Positions 38,214 to 46,078 of a DNA stretch of 64,000 nucleotides are shown here, in pieces; position 1 is the first letter of the stretch; each line of letters starts with the position of its first letter. A program made the position numbers and the translations under genes. The DNA is from Raineyella sp044508675 (GTDB lineage Bacteria; Actinomycetota; Actinomycetes; Propionibacteriales; Propionibacteriaceae): the NCBI GenBank assembly GCA_044508675.1, contig JBIQHF010000010.1, positions 1 through 64,000 on the forward strand, in the 5' to 3' direction. The notes under the pieces were generated by a model. It searched no databases. It was not told the DNA's origin and worked only from the letters and a program-made list of their open reading frames with translations.

Positions 38214-38903
38214 ATGGCTGCGCGGGTGCTGGTGGTCGATGACGAGGCGGCGATCCGCGACGTGCTGCGCGCCTACCTGGAGGCGGCCGGCCACGCCGTC
38301 GCCGAGGCCTCCGACGGGGCCTCCGCGCTGGCCGCGGCCCGGAACCAACCGCCGGACGTGGTGCTGCTCGACCTGGGACTGCCGGACCGCGACGGACTGG
38401 AAGTAATGCGGGAACTGGCCACGATCACGTCCGCGTACGTGCTGCTGGTCACCGCCCGGGCCGAGGAGGTCGACCGCCTGGTCGGACTGCGGATGGGGGC
38501 CGACGACTACATCACCAAGCCGTTCAGCCCCCGAGAGGTCGTCGCCCGGGTCGACGCCGTGCTGCGCCGCGACCGGCACGGCGCCTCCCGGCCCGAACAG
38601 GCCGCACCGGACGGCCTGGCCCTGGACCGCCTCACCCGGGAAGTCACCGTCGACGGCGAGCCGGTCGACCTGTCAGCCCTCGACTTCGACCTGCTCGCGG
38701 CGATGTACGACGCGCCGGGACGGGTCTGGTCCCGACGCCAACTGCTGGAGCGGGTCTGGGGCGGCGACTTCTTCGGCGACGAGCGCGTCGTCGACGTCCA
38801 CGTCCGCAGCATCCGGGCGGCTCTCGGCGACGATCCGGCCAGCCCCCGCTTCATCGCGACCGTCCGCGGGGTCGGCTACAAGTGCCTGGCCGGTGCGCGG
38901 TGA
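38214..38903 (+). CDS. OmpR/PhoB-type response regulator
   Basis: 229 residues. Receiver with DDE pocket (VVDDEAAI), phosphoacceptor Asp in VLLDLGLPD, Thr in VTARAEEVD and Lys in YITKPFSPRE. Winged-helix OmpR DNA-binding domain from about 130 (LDRLTREVTVDG, then VDVHVRSIRAALGDD and VRGVGYKC). GAGGAGGGGCAG precedes the ATG. Overlaps its kinase by GTGA. Stimulus unknown. Confidence 0.9.
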   Translation: MAARVLVVDDEAAIRDVLRAYLEAAGHAVAEASDGASALAAARNQPPDVVLLDLGLPDRDGLEVMRELATITSAYVLLVTARAEEVDRLVGLRMGADDYITKPFSPREVVARVDAVLRRDRHGASRPEQAAPDGLALDRLTREVTVDGEPVDLSALDFDLLAAMYDAPGRVWSRRQLLERVWGGDFFGDERVVDVHVRSIRAALGDDPASPRFIATVRGVGYKCLAGAR

Positions 38904-40012
38904 ACCGGCTCAGCACCCGCCTGCTGCTCTCCCACGTCGCGGTCGCCGTGGTCGGGGCCGCCATCACCTTCGCCGTGGTACGGCTGTTGGCTCCGGCCGA
39001 CTTCGCGCACCGCTCCGGGATGGGCCGCAGGACCGGGACCGGGGCCGCGGCCGGCGACGGCACCGTCGGCGGACGCGGGTCCGAGGTGCTGGCCGACTTC
39101 GACGCCGCCGTCAACCGGGCACTGCTGATCGGGCTGGTCGTCGCCCTCGCCGTCGCGGCACTGCTCGCCTGGCTGGTCGTCCGCCGCCTGCTACGGCCCC
39201 TGGAACGGGTCAGTACCACCACCCGGGCGCTGGCCCGAGGGGAGTACGACGTACGGGTCGTCCCCCCGCACGAGGTCGAGTTGGCCGCGGTGGCCGAGGA
39301 CGTGAACCGGCTGGCCGATGCACTGCAGGACTCCGAGGCCCGGCGGGTCCGGCTGATCGGCGAGGTGGCCCACGAGATGCGCACACCCCTGACCGTGATC
39401 GACGGCTACGTCGAGGCCATGATCGACGGGATCTTCCCGATCGACGCCGATCGGCTGGCCAAGGTCGGTGACGAGACCCGGGTGCTGCGGCGCCTCGCCG
39501 AGGACCTGTCGGCGCTGTCCCGGGCCGAGGAGGGGCGACTGGACCTGGCGCCGACACCGGTCGACCTGGCCGGGATCGTCAGCGCTGCCGCCGACCGATT
39601 GCGCCCCCAGTTCGAGGACGCCCGGGTCGCCCTGGAGCTGCACGGGACCCCCGGGGTCATGGTCGAGGCGGACCCGGACCGGATCGGCCAGGTGGTGACC
39701 AACCTGCTCGGCAACGCGCTGCGCGCCTGCTCGCCCGAAGGACGGGTGCAGGTCCGGGTCGGGGTCGCGAGGGACCGGGCCGTGGTCGACGTCGTCGACG
39801 ACGGGCGGGGGATCGCGGCCGATGACCTGGGGCGGGTGTTCGAGCGCTTCTACCGGGTGCCCGGATCCTCCGACCGGGCGCGGGGGACCGGCTCGGGGAT
39901 CGGGCTGACCATCGCCCGCAGCATCGCCCGGGCCCACGGCGGCGACCTCACGGCGGCCTCGCAGGGGCTGGGCCAGGGGGCGGCGTTCCGGCTGGAGCTG
40001 CCCCGCACCTGA
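38900..40012 (+). CDS. Membrane sensor histidine kinase
   Basis: 370 residues. TM1 at about 10-30, a short ~45-residue extracellular loop, TM2 at about 75-97, HAMP (RPLERVSTTTRALARGEYD), HisKA with His in EVAHEMRTPLTVIDGY, N-box NLLGNALRAC, D-box DDGRGI and GTGSGIGLTIA. MprB/BaeS-like class. The small sensor loop suggests an intramembrane or envelope-stress cue. GTG at 38900 overlaps the regulator stop. Ends at the hairpin at 40018-40058. Confidence 0.9.
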   Translation: MNRLSTRLLLSHVAVAVVGAAITFAVVRLLAPADFAHRSGMGRRTGTGAAAGDGTVGGRGSEVLADFDAAVNRALLIGLVVALAVAALLAWLVVRRLLRPLERVSTTTRALARGEYDVRVVPPHEVELAAVAEDVNRLADALQDSEARRVRLIGEVAHEMRTPLTVIDGYVEAMIDGIFPIDADRLAKVGDETRVLRRLAEDLSALSRAEEGRLDLAPTPVDLAGIVSAAADRLRPQFEDARVALELHGTPGVMVEADPDRIGQVVTNLLGNALRACSPEGRVQVRVGVARDRAVVDVVDDGRGIAADDLGRVFERFYRVPGSSDRARGTGSGIGLTIARSIARAHGGDLTAASQGLGQGAAFRLELPRT

Positions 40013-40017
40013 ACGCA

Positions 40018-40058
40018 GGAAGCCCCGGGGCGAGGCCTGGGCTCGCCCCGGGGCTTCC
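40018..40058. terminator. Strong bidirectional terminator hairpin
   Basis: Perfect 17-bp stem (GGAAGCCCCGGGGCGAG and complement) with a 7-nt loop, between the convergent kinase and DUF2202 genes. Confidence 0.85.
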
Positions 40059-40067
40059 CGGGGGGGA

Positions 40068-40793
40068 TCAGTTCTGCTGGCAGCTGCCGTCGCGCAGCTG
40101 GTCGCCCTGGCCGTTCATCGCGGCGCCCATCCGGCCCTGGCCGTTCATCCGGCCTTCGCCGTTCATCTGCCCCTGTCCACGGTCAGCGGGGCGGTTCGTT
40201 CCCCGCTCGCCCGTGCCCGGCTCCCAGTCGGTGCCGGCCCGGAAGGCCTCCAAATGGTTCTCGGAGCCGGTGAGCAGATGGCCGTAGACCCGGTCCAGGT
40301 CGGTGTTGTCGGACTCCTCGATCGCGGCCTGGAGGTCAGCGATGTCCTCGGTCTCCAGATCGATCCCGACCTGGTAGGCGGCCTCGGCCGAAGCCTGGCC
40401 CTGCGCCAGCCAGCCGTCGTACAGCCGCTGCACCTCGGCGTTGTCGTACGTGCCGGGGGTCTCGGCCGGCCTGTCCAGGCCGTACGCCTCGACCAGCCGC
40501 AGCGTCGCGTCGTAGTGGCGCTGCTCACTGGTGACGATGTGCTCGAACTGGGCGGCCCCCGGGTACTTGTCGCCCAGCGCCTGGTACAGGTCGCGAGTCA
40601 TCCGCTCCTCGTCGACCATCCTCAGCAGGGTGGCGCGCTCGGCGTCCGAGAGGTCCTCGGTGCCCAGCTGGACGCCGCTGGCCTGCCCGTACGGGCGGTC
40701 CGCCGGTGGTGCGGCCTGGGCGAGGGCGAAGCCGCCGAGCCCGAGGGCGAGCGCCCCCGCGGCGATGCCGGCGACGATCCGTGTGGTCTTCAT
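40068..40793 (-). CDS. Secreted DUF2202 ferritin-like protein
   Basis: 241 residues. Signal peptide at 1-30 (MKTTRIVAGIAAGALALGLG, then FALAQAAPPA). DUF2202 domain at about 45-195: LLRMVDEERMTRDLY, FEHIVTSEQRHYDA and GSENHLEAF give the Glu/His pattern of a ferritin-like helical bundle, so metal binding is likely; function unknown. The C-terminus repeats MNGQGRM/MNGEGRM. AGGAGG 8 nt before the ATG at 40793. A GTACT-TCT-AGTAC palindrome lies 23 bp upstream. Confidence 0.82.
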   Translation of the reverse strand: MKTTRIVAGIAAGALALGLGGFALAQAAPPADRPYGQASGVQLGTEDLSDAERATLLRMVDEERMTRDLYQALGDKYPGAAQFEHIVTSEQRHYDATLRLVEAYGLDRPAETPGTYDNAEVQRLYDGWLAQGQASAEAAYQVGIDLETEDIADLQAAIEESDNTDLDRVYGHLLTGSENHLEAFRAGTDWEPGTGERGTNRPADRGQGQMNGEGRMNGQGRMGAAMNGQGDQLRDGSCQQN

Positions 40794-40815
40794 GGTGACT
40801 ACCTCCTGTGTGCTG

Positions 40816-40828
40816 GTACTTCTAGTAC
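40816..40828. promoter_or_regulatory. Small palindrome upstream of DUF2202 gene
   Basis: GTACT-TCT-AGTAC, a perfect 5-bp inverted repeat 23 bp upstream of the start codon; possible operator or part of the promoter. Confidence 0.35.
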
Positions 40829-40890
40829 ATCGCCGCGATATGGAGGCCCCACCGGGGTGATCGTGAAGATTTCGTGAAGCCTGGTGGATC

Positions 40891-40961
40891 CACCGGAAGG
40901 CGATCACCGCGGTGTTCACCGGAAGGCGATCACCGCGGGTTCACCGGAAGGCGATCACCGC
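40891..40961. repeat. Three copies of the DUF554 gene 3' end
   Basis: CACCGGAAGGCGATCACCGC at 40891-40910, 40917-40936 and 40942-40961. The last copy is the end of the DUF554 coding sequence with its stop codon; the others lie just downstream of it. Confidence 0.85.
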
Positions 40962-41693
40962 CTGGACCAGCAGCGGCGCCACGAGCAGCCCGGGCAGCAG
41001 GTTGGCCACCGGCACCTTCTTCGCGTCCAGCAGCCGCAGGCCCAGCCCGACCAGGATCAGCCCACCGACCGCCGACAGGGCCATCAGGTGCGGCTCGGGC
41101 AGCACGTCCCCGATCGCCCAGCCCAGGAACGTCAGCGCACCCTGCACCAGCAGCACCACGCCCGCGGAGGCCATCACGCCGGCACCGAGGCTGGCGGCGA
41201 ACGCGATCGAGCTGAACCCGTCGAGCACCGCCTTGACCAGCAGCTGGTCCGGGCCCCGGCCGAGCCCCTCGTTCAGCGATCCCAGCACGGTCAGCGGGCC
41301 GACGCAGAACAGCAGCGAGGCGGACACGAAGCCGTTCACGAACCGGCTCTCGGGGTCGCGCTCCACCGACCGGCCAAGCGTCAGCCGTCGCCGCACCCAG
41401 TGGCCGAAGCCATCCATCCGCCGCTCCAGGTCCAGCAGCGAACCGATCACACCGCCGACCAGCAGGCCGCCGAGCACGATCAGCACCGGCGCACTCGAGC
41501 CGGTCGCCTCGGCCAGCGACGGGTCGAGCACGTCGACTGCCGACAGGGCGCCGAGCAGGATGGTGACCAGTCCCAGCGCGTCGACGACGGTGGCCTGCGT
41601 ACGGCTGGGGAACCGGTTGCCGATCAACAACCCGAGCGCGGACCCCAGCAGCACGGTGACCACATTCGCGAGGGTTCCGAAGCCGATGAACAC
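40941..41693 (-). CDS. DUF554 family membrane protein
   Basis: 250-residue membrane protein with about seven hydrophobic segments; GTLANVVTVLLGSALGLLIG at the start, FVNGFVSASLLFCVGPLTVLGSLNEG and SIAFAASLGAGVMAS are the DUF554 (YdfK-like) signature. Function unknown. The GTG at 41693 is 7 nt after the -10 TAGTCT, so it is probably translated leaderless; it shares this promoter with hisD. Confidence 0.85.
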   Translation of the reverse strand: MFIGFGTLANVVTVLLGSALGLLIGNRFPSRTQATVVDALGLVTILLGALSAVDVLDPSLAEATGSSAPVLIVLGGLLVGGVIGSLLDLERRMDGFGHWVRRRLTLGRSVERDPESRFVNGFVSASLLFCVGPLTVLGSLNEGLGRGPDQLLVKAVLDGFSSIAFAASLGAGVMASAGVVLLVQGALTFLGWAIGDVLPEPHLMALSAVGGLILVGLGLRLLDAKKVPVANLLPGLLVAPLLVQAVIAFR

Positions 41694-41699
41694 GCCCCG

Positions 41700-41706
41700 T
41701 AGACTA
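41700..41706. promoter_or_regulatory. Overlapping divergent -10 boxes (hisD/DUF554)
   Basis: TAGACTA reads as TAGACT on plus (41700-41705) and TAGTCT on minus (41706-41701). Each is followed after 6-7 nt by a GTG start codon, giving two leaderless genes from one shared element. Confidence 0.65.
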
Positions 41707-41711
41707 TCCGC

Positions 41712-43037
41712 GTGCTGAATGTTGTCGATCTCCGAGACCAAGAGGACGCCCTGGTGGACTACTCCACCATGGTGCCCCGCGCCCCCTTCGACGTGACGGC
41801 CGCCCTCGACGTCGTCGCCCCGGTCTGCCAGGACGTGGCCGACCATGGGCAGGACGCCCTGCGCCGGCTCTCGGAGAAGTTCGACCACGTGGTCCCCGAG
41901 CACCTGCGGGTGCCGGCCGAGGCCCTGGCCCAGGCCCTCGACGCACTCGACCCGACCGTCCGCCAGGCGTACGAGATCGCCATCGACCGGCGCCGGATCG
42001 TGGCGTTCAAGGAGCTGGGCCCCGAGCAGGTCGACGTCGAGGTCGCGACCGGTGCGGTGATCAGCCAGAAGATGATCCCGGTCAACCGGGTCGGCCTGTA
42101 CGTGCCGGGCGGCCGGGCCCCGCTGGCCTCCTCGGTGATCCACAACGTCGTGCCCGCCCAGGTCGCCGGCGTCAAGCAGATCGCCGTCACCTCCCCGCCG
42201 CAGGCCGAGTTCGGCGGGCTGCCGCACCCCAGCATCCTGGCCGTCTGTGCGCTGCTCGGCATCGACGAGGTCTACGCCGTCGGTGGCGCCCAGGCCGTCG
42301 CGATGTTCGCGTACGGCGTGGCCGACCTGTGCGCGCCGGTCGACATGATCTGCGGCCCGGGCAACATCTACGTCGCCGCCGCCAAGCGCTACGTGCAGGG
42401 CAAGGTCGGCATCGACTCCGAGGCCGGCCCCTCCGAGGTCGCCATCCTCGCCGACGACTCCGCGATCCCCAGCCACGTCGCCGCCGACATGGTCTCCCAG
42501 GCCGAGCACGACCCGATGGCCGGCGCGGTGCTGATCACCGATTCGGAGGAGCTCGCCCGCCGGGTCGACGAGGTCGTCGCCGAGCAGGCCGCCGACGCCC
42601 GGCACGCCGCCCGGATCGACGAGGCGCTGACGGGCAAGCAGTCCGGCATCGTGCTGGTCCGCGATATGGAGCAGGGCCTGGCCGTCGCCGACGCGTACGC
42701 CGCCGAGCACCTGGAGATCCACACCCGTGACGCATACGAGCTGGCCCAGCGGATCACCAATGCCGGCGCGATCTTCGTCGGCACCTGGTCGCCGGTGTCG
42801 CTGGGGGACTACCTGGCGGGCTCGACGCACGTGCTGCCCACCGGCGGTGGCGCCAAGCACTCCTCGGGGCTGAACGTGAAGTCGTTCCTGCGGGCGGTGC
42901 ACCTGATCCGCTACGACCAGGGCGCCACCGACGCCGTCGCCAAGGACGTGATGGTGTTCGCCGAGTCCGAGGACCTGCCCTCGCACGCCCACGCGCTGCG
43001 GGTCCGGATCGACGACCCGCAGGGGAGCCGCTCGTGA
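41712..43037 (+). CDS. hisD: Histidinol dehydrogenase
   Basis: 441 residues; zinc enzyme oxidising L-histidinol to histidine in two NAD-dependent steps. Motifs: VPGGRAPLASSVIHNVVPA, GPGNIYVAAAKRYVQGKVGI, DSEAGPSEVAILAD, QAEHDPMAGAVLIT and LPTGGGAKHSSGL. Leaderless GTG at 41712. Overlaps hisC by 4 nt. First gene of hisDCBH. Confidence 0.95.
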   Translation: MLNVVDLRDQEDALVDYSTMVPRAPFDVTAALDVVAPVCQDVADHGQDALRRLSEKFDHVVPEHLRVPAEALAQALDALDPTVRQAYEIAIDRRRIVAFKELGPEQVDVEVATGAVISQKMIPVNRVGLYVPGGRAPLASSVIHNVVPAQVAGVKQIAVTSPPQAEFGGLPHPSILAVCALLGIDEVYAVGGAQAVAMFAYGVADLCAPVDMICGPGNIYVAAAKRYVQGKVGIDSEAGPSEVAILADDSAIPSHVAADMVSQAEHDPMAGAVLITDSEELARRVDEVVAEQAADARHAARIDEALTGKQSGIVLVRDMEQGLAVADAYAAEHLEIHTRDAYELAQRITNAGAIFVGTWSPVSLGDYLAGSTHVLPTGGGAKHSSGLNVKSFLRAVHLIRYDQGATDAVAKDVMVFAESEDLPSHAHALRVRIDDPQGSRS

Positions 43038-44334
43038 CCGCGCAGACCTCCTCCGGCGCCGCGTCCGGCGTGCGGCTGGCCGACCTGCCGCTGCGTCCCG
43101 AACTGGTCGGCCAGGAGCCGTACGGCGCCCCGCAGCTCGACGTCCCGTACTGCCTCAACGTCAACGAGAACCCGTACGGCCCCGGTGAGGCGATCCGCTC
43201 CGACATCGCCGTGGCCGCGGCGCGGGCCGCGACGACGATGAACCGCTACCCGGACCGGGAGGCGACCGGGCTGCGCACCGCGCTGGCCGGCTACCTCAAC
43301 CGGGGTGGCTACGGGCTGACGCTGAACCATGTCTGGGCCGCGAACGGGTCGAACGAGGTGATGATCCACCTGCTCCAGGCCTTCGCCGGTCCGGACCGGT
43401 CGGTGATGTCGTTCAGCCCGACGTACTCGATGTACCCCGAGTACGCCCGTGACACCCACAGCCGCTACATCGACGTGCCGCGGCGCGACGACTTCACCAT
43501 CGACGTCGACGCCGCCCTGGAGCAGATCCGGCTGGAGCAGCCGCACGTGATCCTGGTCTGCTCGCCGAACAACCCGACCGGCACCACGACCGGCCTGGAC
43601 GACATCCGCCGGCTCTGCGAGGCCAGTTCCGGGATCGTGGTCGCCGACGAGGCCTACCAGGAGTTCGTCCGCGACGGCGTGCCGTCGGCCCTGGAGCTGC
43701 TGCCGACCTGCCCCAACCTGGTCGTCACCCGCACCATGTCGAAGGCGTTCGCCTTCGCCGGCGGGCGGCTCGGCTACCTGGCGGCGGCGCCGGCGATCGT
43801 CGACGCCTGCCGGATCGTGCGCCTGCCGTACCACCTGTCGGCCGTCACCCAGGCCGTCGCCACGGTCGCACTGGAGCACGCCGACGAGCTGCTGTCCCGG
43901 GTCGACGACCTGCGGGACGAGCGCGACGCCCTGGTCACCTGGCTCGGCGAGCAGGGCCTGCGCACCGCCGAGACCGACGCGAACTTCGTGCTGTTCGGCC
44001 GCTTCGCCGACCGGCACGCCGTGTGGCAGGGCCTGCTGGATCGCGGCGTGCTGATCCGCGAGGTGGGCCCGGACGGCTGGCTGCGGGTCAGCTCCGGCAC
44101 GCCGGGGGAGATGGCGGCCTTCCGCGCCGCCNNNNNNNNNNNNNNNNNNNNNNNNNNNNNNNNNNNNNNNNNNNNNNNNNNNNNNNNNNNNNNNNNNNNN
44201 NNNNNNNNNNNNNNNNNNNNNNNNNNNNNNNCTGGCTGCGGGTCAGCTCCGGCACGCCGGGGGAGATGGCGGCCTTCCGCGCCGCCCTGCTCGAGGTGCT
44301 GCCGACCGCCACCCTGATGCCCGAGGAGGAATGA
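43034..44334 (+). CDS. hisC: Histidinol-phosphate aminotransferase, split by assembly gap
   Basis: PLP-dependent class II aminotransferase converting imidazole-acetol phosphate to histidinol phosphate. Visible motifs: NVNENPYGPG, NRYPDREA, ANGSNEVMIHLLQAF, CSPNNPTGT, DEAYQEF, and the PLP lysine in RTMSKAFAFAG. The reading runs into 100 Ns after FRAA. The 55 bp on either side of the Ns are identical; joining them once restores an uninterrupted protein ending ALLEVLPTATLMPEEE, about 380 residues. So the gene is probably intact and the gap artificial. Overlaps hisD and hisB. Confidence 0.9.
44077..44286. other. Assembly gap with duplicated 55-bp flanks
   Basis: 100 Ns at 44132-44231; 44077-44131 and 44232-44286 are the same 55 bases. 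A scaffold join of two overlapping contigs that were not merged. Confidence 0.95.
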
Positions 44335-44951
44335 TGGCTGCACGCACCGCCGAGATCGTCCGGGAGACCTCCGAGGCCACGGTCCGGGTCAGCATCGACC
44401 TGGACGGTCGGGGCCGTACGCAGGTCAGCACCGGCGTGCCGTTCTACGACCACATGCTCACCTCGCTGGGCAAGCACGGCCTGTTCGACCTGACCGTGCA
44501 GACCACCGGCGACGTCGAGGTCGACGCGCACCACACCGTCGAGGACACCGCGATCGTGCTCGGCCAGGCCTTCCTGCAGGCGCTCGGGGACAAGAAGGGC
44601 ATCCGCCGCTTCGCCGACGCGTTCGTGCCGCTGGACGAGGCCCTCGCCCACGCAGTGGTCGACGTGTCCGGCCGCCCGTACGCCGTGCTGGAGGGCGAGC
44701 CCGAGGGCCAGCAGTACGCGCTGATCGGTGGCGGGGGAGGGTCGGTGCCGTACGCGGCGTCGATGACCTACCACGTGATGGAGACGTTCGCGTTCAACGC
44801 GCAGATCTGCCTGCACCTGCGGTTGCTCGCCGGCCGCGACCCGCACCACATCGTCGAGGCCGAGTTCAAGGCGCTGGCCCGCGCGCTGCGCGACGCCGTC
44901 GCCCTGGACCCGCGGGTCGAGGGCGTGCCCTCCACCAAGGGCGCCCTCTGA
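44334..44951 (+). CDS. hisB: Imidazoleglycerol-phosphate dehydratase
   Basis: 205 residues, monofunctional HisB. Duplicated metal-binding motifs: FYDHMLTSLGKHG and DVEVDAHHTVEDTAIVLG in the first half, MTYHVMETF and HHIVEAEFKALARAL in the second. ATG at 44334 (preceded in frame by another ATG at 44331) with AGGAGG 4 nt upstream; overlaps the hisC stop. Adjoins hisH with a TGATG junction. Confidence 0.95.
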   Translation: MAARTAEIVRETSEATVRVSIDLDGRGRTQVSTGVPFYDHMLTSLGKHGLFDLTVQTTGDVEVDAHHTVEDTAIVLGQAFLQALGDKKGIRRFADAFVPLDEALAHAVVDVSGRPYAVLEGEPEGQQYALIGGGGGSVPYAASMTYHVMETFAFNAQICLHLRLLAGRDPHHIVEAEFKALARALRDAVALDPRVEGVPSTKGAL

Positions 44952-45598
44952 TGGCGCCGGGCACCAAGCCGGTCGTTGCACTGCTGGACTACGGGTCGGG
45001 CAACCTGCGCTCGGCCGAGAGGGCCCTGGAGGCTGCCGGCGCCGACGTCCGGTTGACCTCCGACCCCGTCCTGGCCCGCGAGGCCCACGGCCTGGTCGTG
45101 CCTGGGGTGGGCGCCTTCGCCGCCTGCCTGGCCGGGCTGCGCCAGGTCGGCGGTGACGAGGTGATCCGGGCCCGGATCGCCGAGGGCGCCCCGGTGCTGG
45201 GCATCTGTGTGGGGCACCAGATCCTTTTCGGGGCCGGCGACGAGCACGGCCAGCACACCGAGGGGGTCGCGGTCCTGCCGGGGGAGGTGAACCGGCTGCA
45301 CGCCCGGCGCCTGCCGCACATGGGCTGGAACACCGTCGAGCCGGCCGCGGGCAGCACCCTGTTCACCGGCGTCGAGGACGCTTGGTTCTACTTCGTGCAC
45401 AGCTACGGCGTGCACGCCACCGAGGAACTGCTGGGCCTGCCCGGCGTCCGCGTCACGTATGCCATGCACGAGGACGACCGGTTCGTCGCTGCGGTGGAGG
45501 CGGGGCCGGTGTCATCGACCCAGTTCCACCCGGAGAAGTCCGGGGAGGCCGGGGCGCGGCTGCTGCGCAATTGGTTGGGGACCCTGCCGGTCGGCTGA
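44951..45598 (+). CDS. hisH: Imidazole glycerol phosphate synthase, glutaminase subunit
   Basis: 215-residue class I glutamine amidotransferase. Nucleophile Cys in LGICVGHQILFG, His and Glu in FHPEKSGEAG; start LLDYGSGNLRSAERALEAAG. Supplies ammonia to HisF, which is not in this window. TGATG overlap with hisB. In most relatives hisA follows directly; here about 3.2 kb of foreign-looking DNA intervenes. Confidence 0.95.
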   Translation: MAPGTKPVVALLDYGSGNLRSAERALEAAGADVRLTSDPVLAREAHGLVVPGVGAFAACLAGLRQVGGDEVIRARIAEGAPVLGICVGHQILFGAGDEHGQHTEGVAVLPGEVNRLHARRLPHMGWNTVEPAAGSTLFTGVEDAWFYFVHSYGVHATEELLGLPGVRVTYAMHEDDRFVAAVEAGPVSSTQFHPEKSGEAGARLLRNWLGTLPVG

Positions 45599-45610
45599 AG
45601 CGTGGAACGG

Positions 45611-45680
45611 ATCGTCCATGAACAGGCCGCTCAGCTTGTCCTTCTGCTTGTCAGTGACCTCCCTCGAACGGTTCACCCGA
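45611..45680 (-). pseudogene. Possible transposase remnant
   Basis: The minus strand reads VTDKQKDKLSGLFMDDPFHA, which recalls the conserved 'LTDKQ..RL..LF..D.H' block of ISL3-type transposases. Only some 20 residues are recognisable, within a lower-GC stretch right after hisH. Weak but well placed at an insertion boundary. Confidence 0.25.
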
Positions 45681-45880
45681 AGGACAGCGGGTGGTCGCCT
45701 TCTACTCCTCGACGCGCGCAAGAACGATCCCGGCGAGTGGGTTGAACCCTTATCGGAACCTCAACTCTTCGCCTTTCGGATACATTTCTTTACCGAACTC
45801 GTTCGACGGTCCCGTAGGCGGCCAATTTCTCCCGTGTCCACTGAAATCCGAAGGGGAAAAATTCAGTCAAGAGAACGGTT

Positions 45881-46076
45881 GTGCGGATTATCGTCACTAT
45901 CGGCGCGGGAAGGCTGGTGGCGATCGCTGGAGCTGGGGTTGCCGCGGCGGACAATGTCGGCGGAGAACCATGAGTTCGGTCCAACCACTGGCTACTCGAA
46001 TTCCCGCCACCCCACCGTCTGTCACGGGTCCAGCGCTGATACCTTGGCCTACGCCACTGTGCCGGAGGAGACTTGA
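45881..46076 (+). pseudogene. Frameshifted lactococcin-972-like bacteriocin gene
   Basis: From the GTG at 45881 one frame gives a Sec-type leader VRIIVTIGAGRLVAIAGAGV then AAADNVGGEP and a stop at 45971. The next frame continues HEFGPTTGYSNSRHPTVCHG, then SSADTLAYATVPEET and stops at 46076. Joining the frames by removing one base near 45966 gives leader-VGG-x-FG-YSN-H-CH(G/S)SS, the order seen in lactococcin 972 family precursors. The result (64 residues) is shorter than usual, lacking the Trp-rich C-terminal part. Directly precedes the DUF1430-like gene, as in lactococcin 972 operons. Broken; could partly be sequencing error. Confidence 0.5.
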
Positions 46077-46078
46077 CA

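Noticed and set aside
40891..40961. CRISPR array
   Set aside because: Three 20-bp repeats with 5-6 bp between them and one inside a coding sequence; no spacers of usual length and no cas genes.
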